In this document: piece after piece, positions 8,944 to 16,902 of the stretch
How the letters are laid out: every line of letters begins with the position of its first letter
Position numbering within the stretch: the first letter of the stretch is position 1
DNA from: Acidobacteriaceae bacterium
GTDB taxonomy: Bacteria > Acidobacteriota > Terriglobia > Terriglobales > Acidobacteriaceae
DNA length: 64,000 nucleotides
Assembly: GCA_035944135.1 (NCBI GenBank)
Contig: DASZBM010000002.1
Span: forward strand, 124,001 to 188,000
Reading direction: 5' to 3'
Translations under genes and position numbers: made by a program
The notes under the pieces: model-generated
The model's input: only the letters and a program-made list of their open reading frames with translations
Told to the model about the DNA's origin: nothing
Databases searched by the model: none

Positions 8944-10686
8944 ATGCAACTGCGCGTTTTGTTTACCGGTATCACCGCCCTAACCCTCGCAGGATGGGGG
9001 ATGGGGGTCCGCGCACAAGCTACGGACACGACCGCCCCTCCGGCCGTTCAGGACAATGGCGGGGTCGTCAAGACTCAGCCTCAGGAAGAGAAGCCGGATC
9101 CGCTGAAGCGGCGGCTGAGCGATTCGCAGGAGAGGCAGCGCAAGAAGGACGTCACCCGCGAGTTGAAGGGCCAGTACAAGACCTGGCTGGATCAGGACGT
9201 CCGCTGGATCATCACGCCTGAGGAAGAGAAGGCGTTCAAGGCGCTGAGCAACGATGAGGAGCGCGACCAGTTCATCGAGCAGTTCTGGCAGCGCCGCAAT
9301 CCGAACCCGGACTCGCCGGACAATGAATTTCGCGATGAGCACTATGCGCGAATTGCATATGCCAACGAGCATTTCGCGGCGGGCAAGCCGGGATGGATGA
9401 CCGATCGCGGTCATATCTATATCGCATTCGGAAAGCCGGACTCGATTGACTCGCATCCTTCGGGAGGGCAGTACGAGCGTCCGATGGAAGAGGGCGGGGG
9501 CAACACGTCGACCTTCCCGTTTGAAGTGTGGCATTACCGCTATCTGCCCAGCGTGGGTGACAACATCGATATCGAGTTTGTGGATACGTGCATGTGCGGC
9601 GACTACCATGCGACGATCGACCGCTCGGAGAAGGACGCGCTGAAGCACACGCCGGGCGCCGGCCTGACCCAGTACGAAGAGATGGGCATGGCGCAGAAGA
9701 AGGACCGCTTCAATGGCGGGATGGAGCAGTTGGGCACTGGGCCGCTGTCGAGTTCGCAGGAGTCGAAGGAATTCGACCGGCTGGATACGTTCTCGAAGCT
9801 GTTTGCGCCGCCGCCAGTGAAGTACGCCGACATGGATGAGTTCCTGGCCAATGCGAAGGTGCTGAACGGACCGCCGTTCATCTTCGACGTGCGCACCGAT
9901 TACGTGAAGCTCACAAACGATACTGTGATGGTGCCGATTACGCTTCAGATTCGCGACGGCGACATCACGTACAAGACCACCGAAGGCGACTCCAAGGGGA
10001 TCGTGCACATCATGGGACGCGTGAGCAACATCACGGGCCACATCGTGCAGAGTTTTGAAGATACGGTGCAGGTGGAGACGCCGAGCGAGCTGCTGCCGCA
10101 GACCAAAAACAACGTGAAGGTGTACTGGAAGGCACTGCCGCTGTCGCCGGGACGGTACAAGGTCGAAATTGCAATCAAGGACGAGTACAACCAGGCGCAC
10201 GTGGGGACTTGGAAGCGGAGCGTGGATGTGCCGAAGTATGACGACGACCAGCTGGCGAGCTCGTCCCTGATCCTGGCCAGCGAGATGAACCGCGTGCCGA
10301 CGAAGGACGTCGGTGCCGGCAACTTTGTAATCGGCAACACGCATGTAGTGCCGCGCGTACCGCCGACGATCTCGACGCCGGTGACGTTCCACCAGGGGCA
10401 GAATCTCAATTTCTGGATGCAGGTCTACAATCTTAGGATTGGTGACGATAAGAAGAACGACGCGACGATCGAGTATCAGATTCTTGATCTGGCGACGAAC
10501 AAACAGATACTGCAAGCGTCGGAGTCGGCATCGAAGCTGAACCCGAACGCAGACCAGTTGACCCTGGAGAAGACGATGCCGCTGGCGAGTCTGGCTCCTG
10601 GCAAGTATCAGGTTGTGATTAAGGTGAATGACGGGATCTCGAAGCAGCAGATCGCAGAGACCGCGAAGTTCAACGTTGAGCAGTAG
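8944..10686 (+). CDS. GWxTD domain-containing secreted protein
   Basis: 580 residues with a signal peptide (cleavage probably after VRAQA, residue 26). The name-giving motif GWMTDRG is at residues 150-156, followed by IYIAFGKPD, as in the GWxTD family of Acidobacteriota and Bacteroidota-like phyla; its biochemical role is unknown. The N-terminal part (residues 50-140) is charged and helical with an FWQRRNPNPD stretch conserved in the family. The C-terminal half has beta-sandwich-like repeats. ATG at 8944 has an AGGAG site. It is a single-gene unit as far as the sequence shows. Confidence 0.88.
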   Translation: MQLRVLFTGITALTLAGWGMGVRAQATDTTAPPAVQDNGGVVKTQPQEEKPDPLKRRLSDSQERQRKKDVTRELKGQYKTWLDQDVRWIITPEEEKAFKALSNDEERDQFIEQFWQRRNPNPDSPDNEFRDEHYARIAYANEHFAAGKPGWMTDRGHIYIAFGKPDSIDSHPSGGQYERPMEEGGGNTSTFPFEVWHYRYLPSVGDNIDIEFVDTCMCGDYHATIDRSEKDALKHTPGAGLTQYEEMGMAQKKDRFNGGMEQLGTGPLSSSQESKEFDRLDTFSKLFAPPPVKYADMDEFLANAKVLNGPPFIFDVRTDYVKLTNDTVMVPITLQIRDGDITYKTTEGDSKGIVHIMGRVSNITGHIVQSFEDTVQVETPSELLPQTKNNVKVYWKALPLSPGRYKVEIAIKDEYNQAHVGTWKRSVDVPKYDDDQLASSSLILASEMNRVPTKDVGAGNFVIGNTHVVPRVPPTISTPVTFHQGQNLNFWMQVYNLRIGDDKKNDATIEYQILDLATNKQILQASESASKLNPNADQLTLEKTMPLASLAPGKYQVVIKVNDGISKQQIAETAKFNVEQ

Positions 10687-10707
10687 CCGGTCATTTTTCA
10701 GGACCGG
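10687..10707. other. Weak hairpin after the GWxTD gene
   Basis: A 6-bp stem CCGGTC/GACCGG with a T-rich 9-base loop starts one base after the stop codon. A separate T run follows about 12 bases later. It may be a weak terminator; the rest of the 170-base gap shows nothing clear. Confidence 0.35.
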
Positions 10708-10855
10708 GCGAGCGTTCGGTTTTTCCGGTAGTAAGGGCAGGGTCACACGAGACTAGACAGTGATGACCCGCTTGGCGTAAACATCCCAGGATGAAGTTCG
10801 ACAGCTTGGGATTTTTGGAGAAGCCTTCGACGCGCGTAAGGAGTCTCAAAGCGCG

Positions 10856-12553
10856 GTGAGACGAGCTGTTGCAGGTCTGGTACTGACGGTGCTGGTGCTC
10901 GGATGGTCAGGGCACTGCAAAGCCGCGTCGACCGATGCGGCGATCTCAGGTGTGGTGCGCGACAGCCACGGCACGCCGCAGATGGGTGCGCTGATCGAGC
11001 TGCTGAAGGCCGATGCGACGATGGTTGCTTCGGCGCTGACCGACGACCACGGACGCTACATCATCCCCGCAGTCCTTCCCGGCAAATACCAGCTGCGGGC
11101 GTCCGCGGCGTTCCTCGTACCTGTCACGCGCGGAGATCTGCGGTTGCAGGCGGGAGCGCAGGCGGTCATCAACCTGACGATGACGACGCTTTATGAGGCG
11201 GCAAACTGGCTGCCAACCCAGGGACGGCGCGCAGGTGAACCTGTGGACGACTGGAAGTGGACGCTGCGGTCAACGGCGAGCCGTCCGCTGCTGCGCCTGA
11301 CTGATGAGAATGGCCAGGAGATGTCTTCGAGCGGGGTGGAAGGGCGCCGGGTGGTCTCGCAGGGCAGGGTTGAGGTCACGAACGGGGATGGGGCGTTCGG
11401 ACAGGGCGGCGTGCACCAGATATTGATGATCAACCGGACGCTGGAGGACGGCGACAGCGCGGTTATGCGGGCGGACATTGCCGATCTGGGATCGATGGTG
11501 AGTCCGCGGTTTTCGGCAGATGTGAGCGCCGGATATGAGAAGCGGTCACAGTTTGGCAGCACGCGGCTGGTGGCGGCGATGCAGACGCACCCGGAGCTGA
11601 CGGCCGCCGGCGGCAACGCTGGGTATGGCGTGCTGCGGATGGCCAGCGCGCACCAGATGTCGATGGGCGATGCGGTCATGATCGACGCCGGGACGCTGGT
11701 CGCGGCGGAACGGCTGGCATCGACGATGATCGACGCCGAGCCGTACCTGCGGGTGTCAGTGCGTCCGGGCGATGACCTGCTGGTGGTCTACCGGTATGCG
11801 AGCGGGCGCGAGCTTCAAAGCGCGGACGACCTCGACCGGTTGAAGCCGGAGAATCCGTTGTTAGCTGACGCTCAAGGCCGCCCACTGACGGGGCGCGGCA
11901 TGCATCACGAGGTGAGCGTAAGCAAGAAGATGGGAAGCCGCGTGATGACCGCGTCCGGGTACGTCGACCGGGTGAATGAAGATTCGATAGGCGGCAGCGG
12001 TGTTCTGGACATGAAGGCCGAACAGGGGATGGCGCTGGTGGCCGACCCGGTGACGGGGACGTTCCAGCTCGCCACGGGGTCGTTTGCGGGACGCGGCATG
12101 AGCGTGAACCTGGAGCAGAGCCTGACGCCGCTGCTGAAAGCGTCGGTGCAGTACGATCTTGGAACTGCGATAGGGCGTGAGAGGGACCTTGTTGCGCTCG
12201 CGCAGGCGGCCGCTGAGCTGCATGCGCAAACGGAGCAGGCGATCACTGTGATGCTGAACGGGAAGGTGGTGCGTTCCGGTACGAATGTGCGCGCGGAGTA
12301 CCGCTGGCAGCCGCAAGAAACACTGACGCAGGTGAATGCGTACAACGCGGATCCGAATGGAGCATACCTGACGTTTTATGTGCGGCAGCGGCTGGCGTGC
12401 GGACGATTCCTCCCGAATGGAATGGATGCCGTCGTCGAGGCAACAAACCTGCTGGAGCAGGGATATCAGCCGGTTCTGGCCCCTGATGGCCATACGCTCT
12501 TTCTAGCGCAAGTGCCGCGTTCGATTCAGGCCGGGCTTGCGTTCAACTTCTAG
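10856..12553 (+). CDS. Carboxypeptidase-regulatory-domain outer-membrane-type protein
   Basis: 565 residues, GTG start with AAGGAG 12 bases upstream. A signal peptide (about 1-24) is followed by a carboxypeptidase-regulatory/Cna-B-like fold (about 30-110; GVVRDSHGTP and GRYIIPAVLPGKYQLR), the usual N-terminal extension of acidobacterial TonB receptors. The remaining 440 residues look like amphipathic beta-strands and the chain ends in Phe (AGLAFNF), as outer-membrane barrels do. A plug domain is not obvious, so it is shorter than a full TonB-dependent receptor and might be a porin-like relative. Function unknown. Confidence 0.72.
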   Translation: MRRAVAGLVLTVLVLGWSGHCKAASTDAAISGVVRDSHGTPQMGALIELLKADATMVASALTDDHGRYIIPAVLPGKYQLRASAAFLVPVTRGDLRLQAGAQAVINLTMTTLYEAANWLPTQGRRAGEPVDDWKWTLRSTASRPLLRLTDENGQEMSSSGVEGRRVVSQGRVEVTNGDGAFGQGGVHQILMINRTLEDGDSAVMRADIADLGSMVSPRFSADVSAGYEKRSQFGSTRLVAAMQTHPELTAAGGNAGYGVLRMASAHQMSMGDAVMIDAGTLVAAERLASTMIDAEPYLRVSVRPGDDLLVVYRYASGRELQSADDLDRLKPENPLLADAQGRPLTGRGMHHEVSVSKKMGSRVMTASGYVDRVNEDSIGGSGVLDMKAEQGMALVADPVTGTFQLATGSFAGRGMSVNLEQSLTPLLKASVQYDLGTAIGRERDLVALAQAAAELHAQTEQAITVMLNGKVVRSGTNVRAEYRWQPQETLTQVNAYNADPNGAYLTFYVRQRLACGRFLPNGMDAVVEATNLLEQGYQPVLAPDGHTLFLAQVPRSIQAGLAFNF

Positions 12554-12597
12554 AGCATTTCTCCTTATACTGCTGGCTTCCAAAGGAATCTGTGGAG

Positions 12598-12622
12598 GTC
12601 GTTTTGCTTGAGAGAAAACGAC
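12598..12622. other. Hairpin in the 206-base gap upstream of the FadR-type regulator
   Basis: An 8-bp perfect stem GTCGTTTT/AAAACGAC with a 9-base loop; outer arms CTGCTGG/CCAGCGG extend it imperfectly. There is no T run behind it on the plus strand. It could be a repeat element, an attenuated terminator of the preceding gene or an operator. Confidence 0.45.
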
Positions 12623-12760
12623 ACCAGCGGACTTCGCCTTGACCACACCTTCAAGCGAAACGCTCCAGCTCGACAAACGGTTTTCAAAGTTCTTCTCGCA
12701 TGGCATGGCGCGGCTGTACCATGTTGCGAAGACTAAGCTGCAGGAGTTGAAGAACGCCCG

Positions 12761-13525
12761 ATGGTGAAGACCCACCGCAGGTATCAGGAGATTGCCGGAC
12801 GTATCTCGCGTTACATCGCGGAGAACAATCTCCATCCGGGGGCACGGCTTCCGGGAGAGATTGACCTCGCAAAAGTGTGCGGCGTGAGCCGTCCGACGAT
12901 TCGTGAGGCAATGATTGCGCTGGAGATCGCCGGCGAGCTGGAGATCCGCAGCGGATCGGGCGCGTATGTTCGCGAGGCGGTAAACCCGATGTCCCTGGTG
13001 CTGGACTCCGGCCCGGGACCGTTCGAACTGTTGCGCGCGCGATTGCTGATAGAAGGCGAAACGGCGGCGGATGCGGCGCTGTACGCGTCGGCGGGTGATC
13101 TGAACAAGATCGAGAAGACTCTCGAACAGATGCGGCGCATGGTGGATGGCAAGATCAATGCGCAGGTGTCGGACCGGCAGTTTCATGTGGCGATCGGCGA
13201 GGCTGCAAAGAACAGCGTGCTGGCGAGCATCATCAACGGGCTTTGGGCGGGGATGTTTGCGCCGATGTATCACAGGCTGAGCCAGCGGGCCGGGCTCGAG
13301 CAGCATCAGGCGGCGGCGCTCGAGGATCACGAGGCGATCTTCAAGGCGATAGCGGCGCGCGACCCCAACGAGGCGCGGCGCGCGATGCGGCGGCATCTGC
13401 AGCACGTGGAAGAGCACCTGACGAGCGATACGGACGAGATCGAATCGAATGACAAGACGCCTCCTCCGTCGAAGCGGGCGGGGCGCAGTGCAGGGAACGG
13501 CGCCGCAACACCGCGCCGCAACTGA
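12761..13525 (+). CDS. GntR-family transcriptional regulator, FadR (FCD) type
   Basis: 254 residues. The winged helix-turn-helix occupies about residues 5-75 (RLPGEIDLAKVCGVSRPTIR, then the wing IRSGSGAYVRE). The all-helical FCD ligand domain follows (about 85-225) with candidate metal/ligand residues in FHVAIGEAAKNS and in the HRLSQRAG and HEAIFKAI helices. Such regulators respond to small carboxylates or sugar acids. The tail (KTPPPSKRAGRSAGNG) is basic and disordered. An acetyltransferase follows 17 bases later, so they may be co-transcribed. The target is not evident. Confidence 0.85.
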   Translation: MVKTHRRYQEIAGRISRYIAENNLHPGARLPGEIDLAKVCGVSRPTIREAMIALEIAGELEIRSGSGAYVREAVNPMSLVLDSGPGPFELLRARLLIEGETAADAALYASAGDLNKIEKTLEQMRRMVDGKINAQVSDRQFHVAIGEAAKNSVLASIINGLWAGMFAPMYHRLSQRAGLEQHQAAALEDHEAIFKAIAARDPNEARRAMRRHLQHVEEHLTSDTDEIESNDKTPPPSKRAGRSAGNGAATPRRN

Positions 13526-13542
13526 AGCTGAACTGAACAGTC

Positions 13543-14046
13543 ATGAGATTGCGGGAATACAACCCGAGTGATCTCGGCGCTATCTTTGCGCTGGATGAAG
13601 TATGTTTCGCGAAGCCGTTCCGGTTCTCAGAGCGCGCGATGCAGCAGTTTGCTGAAGCAAGAAATGCGCTGACGATCATTGCCGATGATGAAGCGAGCGG
13701 TGAGATCGCCGGGTTTTGCATTGCTCATGTGGAGAGAGCGCGCAAGGGGCTCGTCACATACGTGGTTACGCTGGATGTTGATCCGAAGTACCGCCGGCAT
13801 GGGCTGGCGCGGCGGATGATGCAGAGCATCGAAGAGCAAGCGTCGGACGCGGGTTGTGAGGCCGTGGAACTTCACGTCTGGGTCGAGAACGACGGCGCGA
13901 TTGCGTTCTACGAACGCGAGGGCTACGAGCGATCGCACATGGTGAAGAGTTTCTACGGGCTCGGGCGGCATGCGTATGTTTACCGCAAGCCGCTGGAAAG
14001 TGCAGCGCGGCGCGCCGAGGAGTTCACCGCATTTCTGAAGGCGTGA
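13543..14046 (+). CDS. GNAT-family N-acetyltransferase (RimI-like)
   Basis: 167 residues. The acetyl-CoA pyrophosphate-binding loop is RRHGLARRM, preceded by the beta-4 strand TLDVDPKY, and the later VENDGAIAFYEREGYE matches the GNAT C-terminal motif NxxAxxxYxxxGF. It transfers an acetyl group from acetyl-CoA to an amine; substrate unknown, with protein N-termini possible by similarity to RimI. Its TGA stop touches the stop of the convergent receptor gene with no base between them. Confidence 0.85.
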   Translation: MRLREYNPSDLGAIFALDEVCFAKPFRFSERAMQQFAEARNALTIIADDEASGEIAGFCIAHVERARKGLVTYVVTLDVDPKYRRHGLARRMMQSIEEQASDAGCEAVELHVWVENDGAIAFYEREGYERSHMVKSFYGLGRHAYVYRKPLESAARRAEEFTAFLKA

Positions 14047-16326
14047 TCAAAACTTGAATCGGTAGCGGACTTCCCCGTAGAGCTGACGGGGCTGGTTGTA
14101 GTGGAAGCCGCCGAACGTGAGGCTGTTGTCCAGCAGCGCGCGCGTGTTGCTGATGTTCAGTGCATTGATGGAGGCTGTACAGCGCTCGCCGAAGTCGCGG
14201 GCCAATGAGAGGTCGGCCGTGGTGTGCGACGGAAGATAATCGCCGCTGTAGGGCGAAGGCGGATCCGGGTAGCCGTTTGAAAAGCCGGAGCCATAGTAGA
14301 CGTTGAACGCACCGAAGAGGTGGAACGGCAGGTTGGCGTTCATGCCCAGGTTGAGCGTGTTGCGCTGATCGTGGTCGAGCGGCGAATAACCCGGTGGAAC
14401 ATCACAGACGCCGGAGTTGTCGGGGTCGAAGCAGACTAAGCCGCCGGTGATGCCGCCGATCTGTTGCGCGATTTGATTGGAATAGGAGAGATGGACCTGT
14501 CCGAACCGCCATGAATGCGGGGAGCGGAGCGTGAGCTCCCACGCCTGGATGAGGGCGCCCTGCACAGTGACGGGGATGAAAATGCTCGACTCACCAATGT
14601 TGTTGTGATCCAGGAAGTTGCTGGCTCTCGTTTCGAATGTGTCGGCGTCGAGCAGCCATCCTTTGAATGGAATCTGCACGCCGAACTGATGCTCTTCATC
14701 GCGTTCGCCGCGGAGCTTGGCGTAGTTGTCGTTGCTGCTCTGCGCGTATTCGAGCGCCGGGCCGGTGATGCTTGTGAGCGGGGGCGGCTGGTAGTAATGG
14801 CCGTAGAAGGCGCGAAAGACCCAGTTGAGCTTCGGCACCTGCAGGGCGACGCCGACACGTGGATAAGTTGCGTCTTCGCTGACCAATCCTGAGAAGTGCG
14901 TCTGGCGCTCGCCGCCGATCAGCGTGAGCCAGTTGGTCGGGCGGAAGTTGTCTTCGATGTAGGTTTCTTCGACTCCGCCGCTGACCACCGGGTTGATGGA
15001 GAAGTTGTTGGCGCTGCCGTCGTTGAAGACCACCGAGAACAGATCGTTCTCATGCTGCGCATAGCCATATACGCCTGCGCGAATGGTGTTGCGCGCAAGG
15101 ACCGTCGAGAAGCTGGCCTGGCCGCCCGTGTAAACGCCGGTCTGGATTGCGGTCGTGGCGGTGGGCTGATCGTCGCTATTGGGCTGATCGTTGGTGCGGT
15201 TGTAGTGGTAGAAGGGTGAGACCTGCGCGACGGTGTTGGCGCTGAATGTGTGCAGCCAGGTGAACGCGCCGTAGCTGTCGGTCTCGTGCTCAGCATCGCG
15301 CAGCGAGCTCGAGTCGTAGAGCTGATTCTCCCAGTCGGTGGGATTGGGATCGTAAGGGACCTGGTAGAAGTCGGCGCGAAGCTGGCCGACGTAGCGGAGC
15401 TGGTTGGCAGGATCCGGATTGAAGACCAGCGAGCCGAATCCGCCGTAGCCGCTCTCCTGATCGTGGATGGGCGCAGAGACGGCAGGTTGCAGGCCGTCAT
15501 TGCTGTAGTTTCCGTTCACGCTGGTGTACCAGGCGAATCGCTCGCTATGGTCGCCGAAGGAGAGCTGGTCGTTCGTCTGGTGGAAGTTGCCGGCGGAGAC
15601 CATAAGCTCCGCATCGCGGTTACGCTCGAAACCGGTGCGAGGAACGACGTCGAAGATGCCGTAGGTGCGATCGCCAAGCGACGCGTTATAGCTGCCGCGG
15701 TTAGCTTCGAGGGTGTCGACGTCCTTGGGGTCGATCTCGGGTGCGATGTTCGAGGCGATGTTCGTGTTTGGGATCTGCACACCGTCGATCAACCATGAGA
15801 GTTGATGGCCGCCGCGCACGTGCAGCATGTCGTGCGTTACATAGGCGCCAGGCACAAAGTCGGTAATCATCGCCAGCGAGTTGGTGAGGTCGGCGCCCGG
15901 TGTGCGCGCGATATCTATGCGGCTGATCTGCGTCTCCGGAGTTACAGAATCGACATTGGTGGCGTCCTGCACGGCAGAGACGCTCACGGCTTGATTCAGA
16001 GAGGCAACGGAGAGCATGTAGTGGAAGATCGGCGCGGAGTCGCTGCTGACTGTGACGGACTCATGCAGAGCTGCGAAACCCGGTTTACTGATGGCGATGA
16101 TGTAGTCGCCGAGCGGGACGGCAGGCAAGCTGAATTCGCCAGACTGGTCCGAAGAGGCCGAAAATTTCAGATCCGAATGAGCTGCGTTAAGGACAACTGT
16201 TGCACCTGCGATCGGGCGATGCTGCGGATCGTGGACGATGCCGTGCAGCCCGCCAAACACGGTGGCGTGCGCGCAGAGGCCAGCAAAAAGAAGAAAGAAA
16301 GAGCAGAGAGGCGATATTTTTCGCAT
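14047..16326 (-). CDS. TonB-dependent receptor with N-terminal carboxypeptidase-regulatory domain
   Basis: About 759 residues. I start it at the ATG at 16326, where a signal peptide begins (ISPLCSFFLLFAGLCAHA); an upstream in-frame extension to 16395 lacks signal-peptide features. Order: signal peptide, carboxypeptidase-regulatory domain (about 25-100; GIVHDPQHRPIAGATVVL), plug (about 110-230; LTNSLAMITDFVPG, HVRGGHQLSWLIDG), then a 22-strand-type barrel ending in YRFKF. Such receptors import chelated metals or nutrients using TonB energy. The gene upstream encodes a small CC...HHC protein on the same strand 75 bases away, hinting at copper or zinc as substrate (inference). Confidence 0.88.
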   Translation of the reverse strand: MRKISPLCSFFLLFAGLCAHATVFGGLHGIVHDPQHRPIAGATVVLNAAHSDLKFSASSDQSGEFSLPAVPLGDYIIAISKPGFAALHESVTVSSDSAPIFHYMLSVASLNQAVSVSAVQDATNVDSVTPETQISRIDIARTPGADLTNSLAMITDFVPGAYVTHDMLHVRGGHQLSWLIDGVQIPNTNIASNIAPEIDPKDVDTLEANRGSYNASLGDRTYGIFDVVPRTGFERNRDAELMVSAGNFHQTNDQLSFGDHSERFAWYTSVNGNYSNDGLQPAVSAPIHDQESGYGGFGSLVFNPDPANQLRYVGQLRADFYQVPYDPNPTDWENQLYDSSSLRDAEHETDSYGAFTWLHTFSANTVAQVSPFYHYNRTNDQPNSDDQPTATTAIQTGVYTGGQASFSTVLARNTIRAGVYGYAQHENDLFSVVFNDGSANNFSINPVVSGGVEETYIEDNFRPTNWLTLIGGERQTHFSGLVSEDATYPRVGVALQVPKLNWVFRAFYGHYYQPPPLTSITGPALEYAQSSNDNYAKLRGERDEEHQFGVQIPFKGWLLDADTFETRASNFLDHNNIGESSIFIPVTVQGALIQAWELTLRSPHSWRFGQVHLSYSNQIAQQIGGITGGLVCFDPDNSGVCDVPPGYSPLDHDQRNTLNLGMNANLPFHLFGAFNVYYGSGFSNGYPDPPSPYSGDYLPSHTTADLSLARDFGERCTASINALNISNTRALLDNSLTFGGFHYNQPRQLYGEVRYRFKF

Positions 16327-16401
16327 GGGATTCCGGCGCCCAGGTGGCGCTGCTAAAGCGAACAGGTGGCAGCTTGCACGCGAAGCCGCATGCAAATGCT
16401 G

Positions 16402-16791
16402 CTATGCGAGGGCGGGGGATTGAAAGGGCGGGCCGCGCTTGGGGTGCAGTCGCTCGCTGATATGGCACGGATGCGTGTCGCGCCCTGCGCAGGAGAGGAC
16501 AAGCGTATCGAGAGAAATTTCGGGCGGCGAGCTGCGTTCAAGGAACGGATGGAAGACGACTAACGCTGGTACCGCCCGCTGCGGCCAGACAGGGCAAACT
16601 GCGTTGACCTGGTGGGCCGACGGATCTTTCTGCCGATCCAGCATGGCGCAGTGGTGCTGGCCGTGACGCCGGCAGCACGCCGGAAGGGCCGCATCCGGAT
16701 CCTGCGCGAGCGCGATCAGCGGCGCAACCAACGGAAGCGCAAAGGCCGCGAGCAGCAGGATGGAGAGCAGGCGTCTCATAAGACCAGACAC
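16402..16791 (-). CDS. Small Cys/His-rich secreted or membrane-anchored protein
   Basis: 129 residues; start either GTG at 16791 or, better, ATG at 16779 (MRRLLSILLLAAFALPLVAP). A hydrophobic signal or anchor is followed by LPACCRRHGQHHCAM, a compact cluster of three Cys, three His and a Met resembling a metal-binding site. The rest is Pro-rich with a second region holding CAGRDTHPCH, another Cys/His group. It precedes a TonB-dependent receptor on the same strand, with a 75-base gap. I do not know a named family. A role in handling Cu or Zn for the receptor is inferred from the residues and the neighbour only. Confidence 0.65.
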   Translation of the reverse strand: MSGLMRRLLSILLLAAFALPLVAPLIALAQDPDAALPACCRRHGQHHCAMLDRQKDPSAHQVNAVCPVWPQRAVPALVVFHPFLERSSPPEISLDTLVLSCAGRDTHPCHISERLHPKRGPPFQSPALA

Positions 16792-16902
16792 CCCAGTGTA
16801 CGGCCTCGTGCGGTGCTTGCGGGTGTTCCTTTTCTAACTTCGGATGCGATAAACCGCAGCCGTCGTGGTCTAAGCTAAGAGGTAAATTCGCGAGGAGGCA
16901 CG

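Noticed and set aside
8980-10746. 588-codon minus-strand frame opposite the GWxTD gene
   Set aside because: Composition is dominated by Arg/His/Leu, typical of an antisense frame in GC-rich DNA; the plus strand has the signal peptide and GWMTD motif.
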